Below, piece by piece: positions 49,603-58,875 of a DNA stretch of 64,000 nt. The first letter of the stretch is position 1, and the number at the start of each line of letters is the position of its first letter. This stretch comes from Kitasatospora purpeofusca. Lineage in GTDB: Bacteria; Actinomycetota; Actinomycetes; Streptomycetales; Streptomycetaceae. Position numbers and translations under genes: made by a program. The stretch covers positions 62,001-126,000 of the forward strand of contig NZ_JODS01000009.1 of the NCBI RefSeq assembly GCF_000718025.1, given 5' to 3'. The notes below the pieces were generated by a model. That model was not told the DNA's origin. It worked only from the letters and a program-made list of their open reading frames with translations, and made no database searches.

Positions 49603-52600
49603 ATGGGTTCGGCATCGCCGGGCGGGCCGGTGGAGGGGCTGACGGAGGCGCTCGCCGAGCTGCTCCGGCAGGCCGACGGCGGGCCGCAGCCGCAGGACCT
49701 CGCGGACGTCCTGTGGATCGCCGGGCTGGCCGGAATGCTGGAGCCTCCTCCGCCGCCGCCCGCGCCGCCGTCGCCTCCGTCCCCGCCGACCCCACCGCTA
49801 CCGATGCCCTCCGCACCTCGACCGTCCGCAGCGCCGCGGCCCGCACGGGCCCGGCCGAGGTCGACCGTCGTACCGTGGCAGTCCTCGCCGCCCCCGCCCG
49901 CCGGGCGGACCCCGATCGGTCCGGCACCCGTCGTCGCCCTACCGCCCCCACCGCCCCCGCCACCACCGCCCGTACGCCCGCCCACCGGACCGCACGTCGC
50001 GCTGCACCACCGCTCCGGGAGCCAGGGTCGCCCCGAGAACCCCGGAGCCGACGAGCCCAGCGGCCACGTCATCCGGGTCACCCAGCCCGCCGCCCTGGAC
50101 GGCGGCCTCGCCCTGGCCCGGGCCCTGCGCCCGCTGCGCCGCGCGGTCGACGCCCCCGGTCGGGCCACCCTCGACGAGGAGGCGACGGCCGAGGCCACCG
50201 CCGAGACCGGCATCCTGCTCCCGGCCTGGCGGCCCGCCCAGCAACCGCGCTTCTCGGTCGACCTGCTGGTGGACACCGGCGCCACGATGGCCGTCTGGCA
50301 CCGGCTGGCGGGCGAGCTGAGCACCCTGCTGGAGCGGCACGGCGCGTTCGCCGACGTGCGGTGCTGGGCGCTGGACACCGACCGGCCGGTCCCCACCCTT
50401 GCGCCGTTCCACCGGCGCCGTCCGGGCGCACCTGCCGCCGCCAGGGCCGACTGGTCCCGGCCGCTCAACGACCCGACCGACCGGCGGATCCTGCTCGTCC
50501 TCACCGACGGCGTCGGCCCGGCCTGGTACGGGAAGGAGCTGCCGAAGTTCCTCGCCGGCGTCGCCGCCGCCCGGCCCGCGGCCGCGCTCCAGGTGCTGCC
50601 CCGGCGGCTCTGGCACCGGACGGCGCTGCGCACCGCCCTCGTCGCCGCACGCGCCTCCGTGGCGGGCCGGCCGGTCCCGGCCTTCCGCTCGGACGCCGCC
50701 CTGCCCGGCATCCCGCCCGGCAGCCGGGGCGCCGAGGCCCGGGCGGCCATCCGCTGGCTGCCGGTGCTGGAGGTCGACGCCGACTGGATCACCCCGTGGG
50801 CCGACCTGACCGCGGGCCGCACCTCCGGGTGGACGCCGATGCTCGCCGCACCGATCGCGGGTATGCCCGAGCGGCAGCGTCCGACCCGTCCCGCCGGCGC
50901 TCCGGCCACGCCCGCCGAACGTGTCGCCCGGTTCCGGGCCGGCAGCTCGCCCGCCGCGTACCGGCTGGCCTGCCACCTGGCGGCGGCGCCGCTCAGCCTG
51001 CCGGTGATGCGGCTGGTCCAGCGGGCCGCCGTGCCGGAGTCCGGGCAGACCGATCTCGCCGAACTGTTCCTCTCCGGGCTGATCGCACCCCGGGGCGGCG
51101 CGGCCACCGACCCGGACGAGCAGGTCTACGACTTCCGGGACGGCGTGCGGAAGGAACTGCTCGCCGAGCTGACCCGCACCGAGGCCGTCCAGGTGCTGGA
51201 GCACGTGCTCACCAAGGTCTCCGGCCGGGTCGCGGCGACCTTCGGCGGCACCCGCGACTTCCGCGCCGTCGCCAGGCTGGTCGGTGCGGTCGACGTGGGC
51301 GAGGAGGCCGGCGGTGAGGTGCGGCTGTCGGCGCGGAGCCTGCCGTTCGCCGAGGTCGCGGTGACGGTCCTCGCGAGCGCGGGCGGCCAGCACGCAGCAC
51401 TGGCCGCGCGGCTGGCCGCGGCGGTGACGCGGACGGCGCGTCGTGAGGCGGAGGCGACGCCGACGCCCCGGCCGGACCCGCCACTGCTCCGGCCCGATCG
51501 GCTGTCCCCGGTCCGGCCGGTCCTGAGCCCACCGGAACCGCCGAGGATGATCGGACGGAAGCGCGAACTCGCCGCTCTGGCAGCCGCCTTCGACCCTGGC
51601 CGGGCGGCGTCCGGACCGCCCGAGCAGCCTGCCGTGGTCGTCGTCGTCGGCGACGCCGGTATGGGGCGACGCCGGTTGGTCCAGGAGTACGTCCAGGCGT
51701 ACGGCGGGCGCCACAGCTTCACCCACTGGATCGACGCGCACTCGCCCGGCTCCCTGGAGCTCGGGCTCGGTCAGCTCTGGTCCGCCCTCTCCCCTGCCGA
51801 CGAACCCTACGTCGCGTCCTCCCCGGCCGCCCTGCGCGATCGGCTGGAACGGCATCGGGACTGGCTCGTCGTTCTCGACAGCTTCCCCCAGGACGGCTGG
51901 CCCGCCCAGCCCGGGTACCGGTTCTCCTTCGAACCCCTCGGGCGGGGTTGCGTGCTCGTCACGACGGGCGACCCCCAACTCCGGCCGACGGGCGTCACGA
52001 TCGTCGAACTCCGAAGCCTCGACACCGCCGAGGTGCTGGACGAGCTGGTGGCGCGGCTGGGCCCCGCGTACGCCCCGGACGACTCCGGCCAAGCCACGGC
52101 CCTGCGACGGTTGGCACAGCGCCTGCCGCACATGCCGGACGTCCTCGCCGAGACGGACCTCGACGCGGAACTGGCGCGCGCCCTGCCCGCCGCGACCGAC
52201 CCGCCGCCGCCGCCGATCCGAACGAACAGCGACCAGGTCGTCGTCTACACCACGATCCAGGGCCTACCGGTGATGCTGCGCCTTCCGGTCCCGAGCCCCA
52301 CGCGGTACCGGATCCCCGCACCGTCCCCTGCGTTCACCGGCCGCGCCGAGGCACTGGCCACCCTGCTGTCGTTCCTGAAGCCCTCGGAACCCAAACATTT
52401 TCCGAACCGCGCCACCCTCGTCACCGGTTCCCCAGGCGTAGGGAAGTCCGAGCTTGTCCGCCAAGCCGTCGGGACGGCCCTGGGAAACGGCTGGTACTCC
52501 GGTGGAGCGCTCTACCTCGACCTGCGCGAGCATCCGAACAGCTCCGCGCCGTCCGACCCGCAGGCTCCGGCTGTCATCCTGCAGGCCCTGGGCGTTCCGG

Positions 52601-54345
52601 CTGACATCGTGCCGCCGGACCCCCGTGACCGGCTCAACCTTCTCCGGGACTATCTCGGTCAACTCAGCATGCAGGCCGGACCGCTCCTGCTTGTACTCGA
52701 CAATGCGCCACCGCACTTGGACCTCGCGCCGTGCCTCCCGTTCTACAGCTCAGTCACTGTCCTCGTCACCTCCCGCCATTCGCTGCCGATCGGCGCCACC
52801 CTGCTCGACCTGGGGACAATGACCCCGGAGGATTCCGTCCAACTCCTACGCAACGGGGTGCGGGCGTCCCTGCCCGGCGACGAACGTGCCGGGGGCCCAC
52901 CCGGTCCCTGGCTGGCGCTGGCCGAGCTGTGCGACGGTCTGCCGCTGGCGCTGACGATCTGCGTCGACCGTCTGGCCGATCAACCGGCCCTCCCCGTGGC
53001 CTCCCTTGTCCGGGAGCTGAATGACCCCCCCTTCCTGCTCGACGGGCTCAGTAATCGCGCGCGGAGCATGCGGGTCGCCTTCACCGAGTCGTACCTGGAC
53101 CTGTCGAGCAGCGAGAGCCGGTTGTTCCGCCTGCTCTCCGTGTACCCGTACTACGAGCTGTCCGCCGACGTCGCCGCAGGCGTGGCGAACCTCGACATCC
53201 TGGTGGCGGAGCAGCTCATGGCCGCCCTTGCCCGGGCCCATCTGGTGGAGCCGGGCCCGACCCGGGACCACTGGCGGCTCCCCCCGTTGACCCGGCTCTA
53301 CTCCCTCAGCCGGGGCCAGGCCAACGCCGATGTCGACGATCGGGACGTCGCACTCGACCGGCTGCTGGTCCACTACCAACTGGAGATGGACGCCGCTTCC
53401 GCGCCCGGTGGGCTTCGATCCGGCGTCCGCTTCCGCGATCCCGAGCGCGCCCGGGCCTGGCTGGAGGCGGAGCGGCCGATCCTGGTCGCGCTGGCCGAGT
53501 ACGCGGCCGAGCACGGTGGAATCGACGCAGCCTTCGCGTTCACCCGTTCTCTGCTGCGGATCCTCCTCGGCGACCGGCAGTTCGACGACCTGACCACCAT
53601 CGCCGAGAGCATGCGGGCGATCGACCACCGCCGGGGCGACAACACGGTTGCCGAGTGGTTCCTGCGCGCCCTCGTCCAGGCCCTGAACGAGGCCCGGATC
53701 CGGACCGTGGACCTGCCCGCCGAAGATCGGGCGGCGCTCGACCGGCTGTTCCGGCTCTTCTCCGGGGAGGAGGAGGCCCGGACCAACCAGCTCTATCTGG
53801 CCATTCAGTTCCCGGACGCCGACGAGGCAGCGGTCCTCCTCCTGGAGCAGATCCTCGGCGAGGTCCAGCGCGCCTCCACCATCGAGAGCGGGCTCAGCCG
53901 GCCGTCGCCCGGGTTCGGGGCCGAACTGCTGCTCGCGTTCGTCGAACCGGGCGATCCCCTGGCCACGGCCGGGCGCACTGTCCTGGACCTCTGGGAGCGG
54001 ATCAAACGGCTCTCCCCCGCCGACCGGCCGCGGACCCCGATCATCGTGTCCGTCCTGCACGGCAGCCACCCCGAACACCTGCCCGGAGCCGACCTGTTGA
54101 GGAGAATGATCGCCGGGGACCGCCACGTCCGCGACCGGCCCGTCACGGCCGTCGCCGTCTCCCGGCCGGTGTTCGACATGCTCACCGAGCAGTTCGGCAC
54201 GGACATCACCGTGCGATTCAGCCTGATGCCGATCGAGGGCGCGGAGCCACCGGCCGAGGACGCCATCTACCTGTACAACGGGGACCCGCAGCTCCTGGGC
54301 CTGATCCTCTCCCATCCGACGGCCGGCCGGATCATCGAATCGTGA
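49603..54345 (+). CDS. Giant vWA (SAV_2336-like) / tandem NB-ARC STAND protein
   Basis: 1,580 residues. Order: SAV_2336-type N-terminal helix LADVLWIAG (33-41); Pro-rich segment 47-130; vWA-like domain 205-420 with the MIDAS altered to DTGAT (224-228); a helical region to 620; a first NB-ARC module with a damaged P-loop GDAGMGRRR (683-691); a second NB-ARC with intact GSPGVGKS (942-949), Walker B PLLLVLDN (1027-1034) and sensor VLVTSRH, with the GLxL motif LCDGLPLAL; winged-helix/helical repeat region 1150-1470; and a C-terminal roughly 110-residue alpha/beta domain with no assignment. It probably acts as the vWA partner and STAND-type NTP switch of the operon. Terminator at 54348-54381. Confidence 0.85.
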   Translation: MGSASPGGPVEGLTEALAELLRQADGGPQPQDLADVLWIAGLAGMLEPPPPPPAPPSPPSPPTPPLPMPSAPRPSAAPRPARARPRSTVVPWQSSPPPPAGRTPIGPAPVVALPPPPPPPPPPVRPPTGPHVALHHRSGSQGRPENPGADEPSGHVIRVTQPAALDGGLALARALRPLRRAVDAPGRATLDEEATAEATAETGILLPAWRPAQQPRFSVDLLVDTGATMAVWHRLAGELSTLLERHGAFADVRCWALDTDRPVPTLAPFHRRRPGAPAAARADWSRPLNDPTDRRILLVLTDGVGPAWYGKELPKFLAGVAAARPAAALQVLPRRLWHRTALRTALVAARASVAGRPVPAFRSDAALPGIPPGSRGAEARAAIRWLPVLEVDADWITPWADLTAGRTSGWTPMLAAPIAGMPERQRPTRPAGAPATPAERVARFRAGSSPAAYRLACHLAAAPLSLPVMRLVQRAAVPESGQTDLAELFLSGLIAPRGGAATDPDEQVYDFRDGVRKELLAELTRTEAVQVLEHVLTKVSGRVAATFGGTRDFRAVARLVGAVDVGEEAGGEVRLSARSLPFAEVAVTVLASAGGQHAALAARLAAAVTRTARREAEATPTPRPDPPLLRPDRLSPVRPVLSPPEPPRMIGRKRELAALAAAFDPGRAASGPPEQPAVVVVVGDAGMGRRRLVQEYVQAYGGRHSFTHWIDAHSPGSLELGLGQLWSALSPADEPYVASSPAALRDRLERHRDWLVVLDSFPQDGWPAQPGYRFSFEPLGRGCVLVTTGDPQLRPTGVTIVELRSLDTAEVLDELVARLGPAYAPDDSGQATALRRLAQRLPHMPDVLAETDLDAELARALPAATDPPPPPIRTNSDQVVVYTTIQGLPVMLRLPVPSPTRYRIPAPSPAFTGRAEALATLLSFLKPSEPKHFPNRATLVTGSPGVGKSELVRQAVGTALGNGWYSGGALYLDLREHPNSSAPSDPQAPAVILQALGVPADIVPPDPRDRLNLLRDYLGQLSMQAGPLLLVLDNAPPHLDLAPCLPFYSSVTVLVTSRHSLPIGATLLDLGTMTPEDSVQLLRNGVRASLPGDERAGGPPGPWLALAELCDGLPLALTICVDRLADQPALPVASLVRELNDPPFLLDGLSNRARSMRVAFTESYLDLSSSESRLFRLLSVYPYYELSADVAAGVANLDILVAEQLMAALARAHLVEPGPTRDHWRLPPLTRLYSLSRGQANADVDDRDVALDRLLVHYQLEMDAASAPGGLRSGVRFRDPERARAWLEAERPILVALAEYAAEHGGIDAAFAFTRSLLRILLGDRQFDDLTTIAESMRAIDHRRGDNTVAEWFLRALVQALNEARIRTVDLPAEDRAALDRLFRLFSGEEEARTNQLYLAIQFPDADEAAVLLLEQILGEVQRASTIESGLSRPSPGFGAELLLAFVEPGDPLATAGRTVLDLWERIKRLSPADRPRTPIIVSVLHGSHPEHLPGADLLRRMIAGDRHVRDRPVTAVAVSRPVFDMLTEQFGTDITVRFSLMPIEGAEPPAEDAIYLYNGDPQLLGLILSHPTAGRIIES

Positions 54346-54347
54346 GT

Positions 54348-54381
54348 CCGCCCGCCCCACCAGTGGCGGTGGGGCGGGCGG
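54348..54381. terminator. Strong terminator after conflict operon
   Basis: Perfect 14-bp arms (54348-54361, 54368-54381) with a 6-nt loop between the convergent stops of the giant vWA/NB-ARC gene and the TNT gene. Confidence 0.85.
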
Positions 54382-54400
54382 GCCCGTGGTCGCGCGGGCG

Positions 54401-55114
54401 TCAGGCGAGGCAGGCGGCGTCGGGCAGCGCCTCCAGGTACTTCCGGTCCAGCAGGGTCTTGACGTTGTAGGAGTCGCTCCCGAACTCGACGGGCTTCAGC
54501 TTCTCGTTCAGGTACTGCTGGATGCCCTTGCCGGGCTGGGCGAAGCCGGAGGCGATGCCGCCCTGTTCGACCTTGAAGGGCAGCTTCACGCCGTAGCAGT
54601 GGTAGCTGTCGACCTCCTTGCCCTCCTCGACCACCGGGTTGAGGCTGTCCGGCGGGAGCGCGCGCTCGGGGAAGGACGTGCCGGTCTTCGACAGGTAGCG
54701 GCCGTAGTAGAGCCCGAAGCGGTCGAGCTTGGTGCCGGTGGGGATCTCGACGGTGGTCCGGTCGATGGTGCCGTTGACGTCGCGGAAGCCGTCCTCGGCC
54801 GGGTACTTCCAGTCCAGGCCGTCGCGGTACCAGGAGAGGAACTGCTGCGGCGTGAGGCCTCCGAAGCGGTCGTAGCCCTTCAGCAGCTTCGCGACCCCGG
54901 TGGGCAGGTTCCTGGGGCCGAGCTCCTTGAAGCCGCAGTAGAAGTTCTTCTTGTCCTCGGGGGTCGGCCGGTACTGCTCGCTGGGGCAGTCGGTCGGGTC
55001 CGCCTGGGCCTCGGTGACCGGGAGCGTGGTGGCGGCGGCGCTCTGGGTGGCAGCGGTGCCGGTCACCAGCAGGGCGGCCGCCAGGGACAGGGCGGCGAGA
55101 TGGCGGGAACGCAT
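54401..55114 (-). CDS. Secreted TNT-domain (NAD glycohydrolase-type) protein
   Basis: 237 residues from ATG 55114 (GGAGGACC upstream). A Sec signal (about 1-28) is followed by a folded domain matching TNT, the NAD-degrading domain of mycobacterial CpnT and of fungal surface NADases: LDRFG at 130-134 with the substrate Arg, FPERALPPDSLNP with Arg151, YHCYGVKLPF at 171-180, and the QPGKGIQQYL region at 193-202 with the catalytic-site Gln. Cys43, Cys60, Cys173 and Cys235 can form two disulfides, in keeping with export. There is no ESX, PAAR or filamentous carrier part and no linked immunity gene. It converges on the conflict operon; whether it belongs to it is unknown. Confidence 0.8.
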   Translation of the reverse strand: MRSRHLAALSLAAALLVTGTAATQSAAATTLPVTEAQADPTDCPSEQYRPTPEDKKNFYCGFKELGPRNLPTGVAKLLKGYDRFGGLTPQQFLSWYRDGLDWKYPAEDGFRDVNGTIDRTTVEIPTGTKLDRFGLYYGRYLSKTGTSFPERALPPDSLNPVVEEGKEVDSYHCYGVKLPFKVEQGGIASGFAQPGKGIQQYLNEKLKPVEFGSDSYNVKTLLDRKYLEALPDAACLA

Positions 55115-55501
55115 GGGGGTGGGTCCTCCGGGGGGGGTGGCAGGGGTCCGGGCCGGGCGCGCAGGGGAGCGCCCGGTAGGACGGAAGGGATTGATCGACA
55201 ACGGGTCGATCGGCACCGGAAGCTACACGCCGCCACGGCATTGATTCGTGGGCGAAACGCCCACCTTGGCCCCATTCACCCGACCGGCCGAGGTCCGCCG
55301 CGACCGGCGCCAATTCCACGGGCGGAAAGGGGCTTTCGCCCCGGCCGGGGCCAGTGCCGGCCCCGGTCCCGGCCCCAGTCCCGACCCCGGTCCCGGTCGC
55401 CGAGCAAATGGTTCACGAGGAGAAATATCTACTTCTTCACGGATGTTCTCCCGTGAGTGTGCGCGGGAAGGGCCCGCCACCAGGCGAGGACAGGAGCGAC
55501 C
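55115..55501. promoter_or_regulatory. Divergent region between TNT and DsbA-like genes
   Basis: 387 bp. A run of nine Gs on the plus strand (about 55129-55137), imperfect 6-bp CCGGTCCC-type repeats at 55345-55400, and an A/T-rich stretch at 55405-55445 that may be a promoter for the DsbA-like gene. A short ORF inside it has no family resemblance. Confidence 0.4.
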
Positions 55502-56224
55502 GTGCGCGTCGAGATCTGGAGCGACATCAACTGCCCGTGGTGCTACATCGGCAAGGCGCGGTTCGAGCGGGCGTTGGAGCGCTTCCCGCACCGGGAGGCC
55601 GTGGAGGTCGTCCACCGGTCGTTCGAGCTCGACCCCCGGGCGCCGCAGGAGGCCCGGCCGGTGGTGCCGCTGATCGCCGCCAAGTACGGGCTCGGGCTGG
55701 AGCAGGCCGAGGCGGCGGAGCAGCGGATCGCCGACAACGCCGAGGCCGAGGGGCTGGCGTACCTGCGCTCGGGGCGTGATGCCGCGAACTCCTTCGACAT
55801 GCACCGCCTGCTCCACTTCGCGGCCGAGCACGGGCGGCAGGCGGAGCTGCTGGACGCCCTCTACCGGGCCAACTTCGCCGAGGAACGGTCCGCGTTCGCG
55901 CCCGGGCGGCTCGCCGAGCTGGCGGTCGAGGCCGGTCTGGACGGGGCGGAGGCGGCCCGGGTGCTGGCCGATCCGGACGCCTACGCGGAGGCGGTGCGCG
56001 AGGACGAGGCGACGGCCAGCGCGATGGGTGCCACCGGGGTGCCGTTCTTCGTGCTCGACCGGCGGCTCGGGGTCTCGGGCGCGCAGCCGACCGAGACCTT
56101 CACGGCGGCGCTGGAGCAGGCCTGGGACAGCCGGACGGTCGTACCGCTCGTCACCGTCGGCGGGGACGGCGGCGGGGACACCGACGCCTGCGGGCCGGAG
56201 GGCTGCGAGGTGCCGCGACGCTGA
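55502..56224 (+). CDS. DsbA-family (FrnE-like) thiol oxidoreductase
   Basis: 240 residues from GTG 55502 (AGGAG upstream). The thioredoxin-fold N-terminus VRVEIWSDINCPWCYIG carries the active CPWC at 11-14. A helical insert follows and the cis-proline loop is GATGVPFFVLD near 178. No signal peptide, so it is a cytosolic FrnE/2-hydroxychromene-isomerase-like member. The C-terminus has two more Cys in DACGPEGCEVPRR. Substrate unknown. It may be co-transcribed with the FAD oxidoreductase 55 bp downstream. Confidence 0.9.
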   Translation: MRVEIWSDINCPWCYIGKARFERALERFPHREAVEVVHRSFELDPRAPQEARPVVPLIAAKYGLGLEQAEAAEQRIADNAEAEGLAYLRSGRDAANSFDMHRLLHFAAEHGRQAELLDALYRANFAEERSAFAPGRLAELAVEAGLDGAEAARVLADPDAYAEAVREDEATASAMGATGVPFFVLDRRLGVSGAQPTETFTAALEQAWDSRTVVPLVTVGGDGGGDTDACGPEGCEVPRR

Positions 56225-56279
56225 CGGCGCCGACGCCGCGGACGCCGCCCACGGACGGCCGATGCGGGATGCTGGCCGC

Positions 56280-57737
56280 ATGAGTACCGCGGTAGTGGTG
56301 GGCGGCGGGCCGAACGGGCTCGCCGCCGCCGTCCGGCTGGCCCGGGCGGGTGTGCGGGTGACCGTGCTGGAGGCAGCCGGGGAGATCGGCGGCGGGGCGC
56401 GCAGCGGGGAGGCGATCGTGCCCGGGCTGCTGCACGACCACTGCTCCGCCATCCACCCGATGACCATCGGCTCGCCCTTCCTGCGCGGCCTCGGCCTGGA
56501 GCGCTTCGGGCTGGAGTTCCGGCTGCCGGAGATCGACTGCGCGCACCCGCTGGAGGACGGCACGGCCGGGGTCCTGCACCGCTCGGTCGCCGCGACGGCC
56601 GACGGGCTCGGGGGCGTCGACGGCCGGCGCTGGCGGCAGCTGTTCGAGGGGCCGGTCGCGGGGTACGACCGGCTCGCCGACGACCTCATGGGCCCGCTGC
56701 TGCGGCTCCCCCGCCACCCGGTGCGGCTCGCCCGCTTCGGCGCGCCCGCCCTGCTCCCGGCCACCGCCGTCGCCCGGGCCTTCACCGGGGAGCGGGCCCG
56801 GGCGCTGTTCGGCGGGGCCGCCGCCCACGCCTTCCAGCCGCTGGACCGGCCGCTCAGCGCCGCCGTGGGCCTGGGGCTGCTGACCGCCGGGCACCGGTAC
56901 GGCTGGGCCGTGGCCGTCGGCGGCTCGGGGGCGATCACCCGGGCGCTGGCCGCGCTGCTCACCGAACTGGGCGGGGTCATCGAGACCGGCGTCCCGGTCC
57001 GCTCGGCGGACCACCTGCCGCCCGCCGACCTCGTCCTGTACGACCTCGCGCCCGGCGCCGTCGCCGCCGTCCTCGGCGACCGGCTGCCGACCCGGACCGC
57101 CCGTGCCTACCGCCGGTTCCGGCACGGCCCGGGCGCGTTCAAGGTGGACTTCGCGGTGGCGGGCGGGGTGCCGTGGACGGCCGAGCCGGCCCGCCGCGCC
57201 GGGACCGTCCACCTCGGCGGCAGCTTCGCCGAGCTGGCCGCCGCCGAGCGCGACGTGACCGCCGGGCGGATGCCGGAGCGGCCGTTCGTGCTGGTCGGCC
57301 AGCAGTACCTGGCCGACCCCGGCCGTTCGGCGGGCGACGTCCACCCGCTGTGGACGTACGCCCATGTGCCGCACGGCTGGACCGGGGACGCCACCGAGGC
57401 GGTGATCGCCCGGATCGAGAGCTTCGCGCCCGGCTTCCGCGAGCGCGTCCTCGGCATGATCGTGCGCCGCCCGGCCGACTTCGCCGCCGACAACCCCAAC
57501 TTCGTCGGCGGCGACATCATGACCGGCGCCAAGGACGTCCGTCAGCTGGTGCTCGGGCCCCGGGCCACCCTCCACCCCTACGCCACCGGGCTGCCCGGCC
57601 ACTACCTCTGCTCCGCCGCGACCCCGCCCGGGCCCGGCGTCCACGGCATGTGCGGGGCCAATGCGGCGGAGGCGGCCCTGCGGTGGCTGCGTGGGCGGCC
57701 TGCCGGCGGGCGGGGGCGGGGCACGGCGCGCGACTGA
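56280..57737 (+). CDS. NAD(P)/FAD-dependent oxidoreductase (phytoene-desaturase-like, CrtI/RetSat superfamily)
   Basis: 485 residues. FAD motif VVVGGGPNGLAAAVRLARAG at 5-24, IGGGARSGEA at about 36-45, and the C-terminal family motif YLCSAATPPGPGVHGMCGANAAEAAL with flavin contacts. This second type of polyene/retinoid saturase-like protein differs from the one at 23608. ATG 56280 lies right after the DsbA-like gene; no other pigment gene is near. A role in isoprenoid or fatty-acid desaturation is guesswork. Confidence 0.85.
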   Translation: MSTAVVVGGGPNGLAAAVRLARAGVRVTVLEAAGEIGGGARSGEAIVPGLLHDHCSAIHPMTIGSPFLRGLGLERFGLEFRLPEIDCAHPLEDGTAGVLHRSVAATADGLGGVDGRRWRQLFEGPVAGYDRLADDLMGPLLRLPRHPVRLARFGAPALLPATAVARAFTGERARALFGGAAAHAFQPLDRPLSAAVGLGLLTAGHRYGWAVAVGGSGAITRALAALLTELGGVIETGVPVRSADHLPPADLVLYDLAPGAVAAVLGDRLPTRTARAYRRFRHGPGAFKVDFAVAGGVPWTAEPARRAGTVHLGGSFAELAAAERDVTAGRMPERPFVLVGQQYLADPGRSAGDVHPLWTYAHVPHGWTGDATEAVIARIESFAPGFRERVLGMIVRRPADFAADNPNFVGGDIMTGAKDVRQLVLGPRATLHPYATGLPGHYLCSAATPPGPGVHGMCGANAAEAALRWLRGRPAGGRGRGTARD

Positions 57738-57792
57738 AGGCGGACAAGGCGCCGGGGCAAGGGCGGGGGCCCGGCCTCGTCACCTGGTCAGC

Positions 57793-57824
57793 CGGTCACC
57801 CCGTCACCCCGTCACCCCGTCACC
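57793..57824. repeat. 8-bp tandem repeat over a stop codon
   Basis: Four CCGTCACC-type units (57793-57800, 57801-57808, 57809-57816, 57817-57824); the stop codon of the GlxA-family regulator (57812-57814) falls inside. Confidence 0.7.
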
Positions 57825-58771
57825 CGGGAGAACGAGCGGCGGTAGACCCGGGGCGGGACGCCGCGGCGGCGGACGAAGCGCTCCCGCAGGACCGCCGCGC
57901 CGCTGTAGCCGACCCGGCGGGCGATCTCCTCCACCGGCAGGTCGGTGGTCTCCAGGAGTTCCTCGGCGGCGGTCAGCCGCAGCTCGCCGAGCCAGGCGTG
58001 CGGGGTGGTGCCGGTGGCGGCGGCGAAGCGGCGCAGGAAGGAGCGCTTGCTCATCACGGCGCGGCGGGCCAGTTCGGCGACCGGCAGCGGCCGGTGGAGG
58101 TTGGCGCGGGCCCAGCCGAGCAGTTCGGCGAGTCGCTCGTCCTCGCCGTCCTCGGGCACCGGTGCGGCGAGGTACTGGGCCTGGCCGCCGTCGCGGTGGG
58201 AGGGCAGCACCATGTCCCGGGCGATGTGGTTGGCGACGGCGGCGCCGTGCTCGCGCCGGATCAGGTGCAGGCAGAGGTCGAAGCCCGCGGCGGCGCCGGC
58301 ACCGGTGGTGATCCGGCCGTCGTCCAGGTAGAGCGCCTCGGGTTCGACGGTGACGCCCGGGTGGCTGCGGGCCAGCAGTCCGGCGAAGCGCCAGTGGGTG
58401 GTGGCGCGGCGGCCGTCGAGCAGTCCGGCGGCGGCGAGCGCGAAGGTGCCGACGCAGTGGGCGGCGACCAGGGCGCCGCGGTCGTGGGCGGCCGCCAGGG
58501 CGTCCAGGACGGCCGGCGGGGGCGGGGTGCGGAAGCCGGCACCGGGGAGGGCGAGCACGAGGTCGGCGGCGGCGAGCCGGTCCAGGCCGTGCGCGATCGC
58601 CAGCGGCACGCCGAGGTCGGTGTCGACGCTGCCGGGACGGTCGGCGCAGAGGGCGAAGTCGAAGCCCGGCAGTTCCGCCCCGTGCGGGCCGAAGACCTCG
58701 GCGACGATGCCGACGGCGAGCATGCCGGCACCGGGCGGGACGTAGGCGGCGACGGTGCTGAAGGGGGCCAT
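57812..58771 (-). CDS. GlxA-family regulator (DJ-1/PfpI + AraC HTH)
   Basis: 319 residues from ATG 58771. The N-terminal DJ-1/PfpI-like domain (1-190) has the nucleophile-elbow Cys in HCVGTFALAAAG; the C-terminal AraC HTH (about 215-310) has LNRPLPVAELA-like and MSKRSFLRRFAAATGTTPHAWL, DLPVEEIARRVGYSGAAVLRERFVRRRGVPPRVYRR. Such regulators sense small metabolites. Divergent from an MBL-fold gene at 58876 with a 9-bp inverted repeat in the 104-bp gap. Confidence 0.9.
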   Translation of the reverse strand: MAPFSTVAAYVPPGAGMLAVGIVAEVFGPHGAELPGFDFALCADRPGSVDTDLGVPLAIAHGLDRLAAADLVLALPGAGFRTPPPPAVLDALAAAHDRGALVAAHCVGTFALAAAGLLDGRRATTHWRFAGLLARSHPGVTVEPEALYLDDGRITTGAGAAAGFDLCLHLIRREHGAAVANHIARDMVLPSHRDGGQAQYLAAPVPEDGEDERLAELLGWARANLHRPLPVAELARRAVMSKRSFLRRFAAATGTTPHAWLGELRLTAAEELLETTDLPVEEIARRVGYSGAAVLRERFVRRRGVPPRVYRRSFSRVTG

Positions 58772-58780
58772 CCGCGGAGT

Positions 58781-58840
58781 GTGGCACAGCGGGCGGCGGG
58801 CGGTCGGCATTTTTCCTGCGATCGCTGGCATCTGTGCCAC
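58781..58840. promoter_or_regulatory. Inverted repeat in GlxA/MBL divergent promoter
   Basis: GTGGCACAG (58781-58789) and CTGTGCCAC (58832-58840) are a perfect 9-bp inverted pair, 51 bp centre to centre, with a GCGATCGC palindrome at 58818-58825 between them. Probable binding site of the GlxA-family regulator. Confidence 0.6.
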
Positions 58841-58875
58841 TCGTCGGGGGCGTGGGCGTTCGACAGGATCGACGC

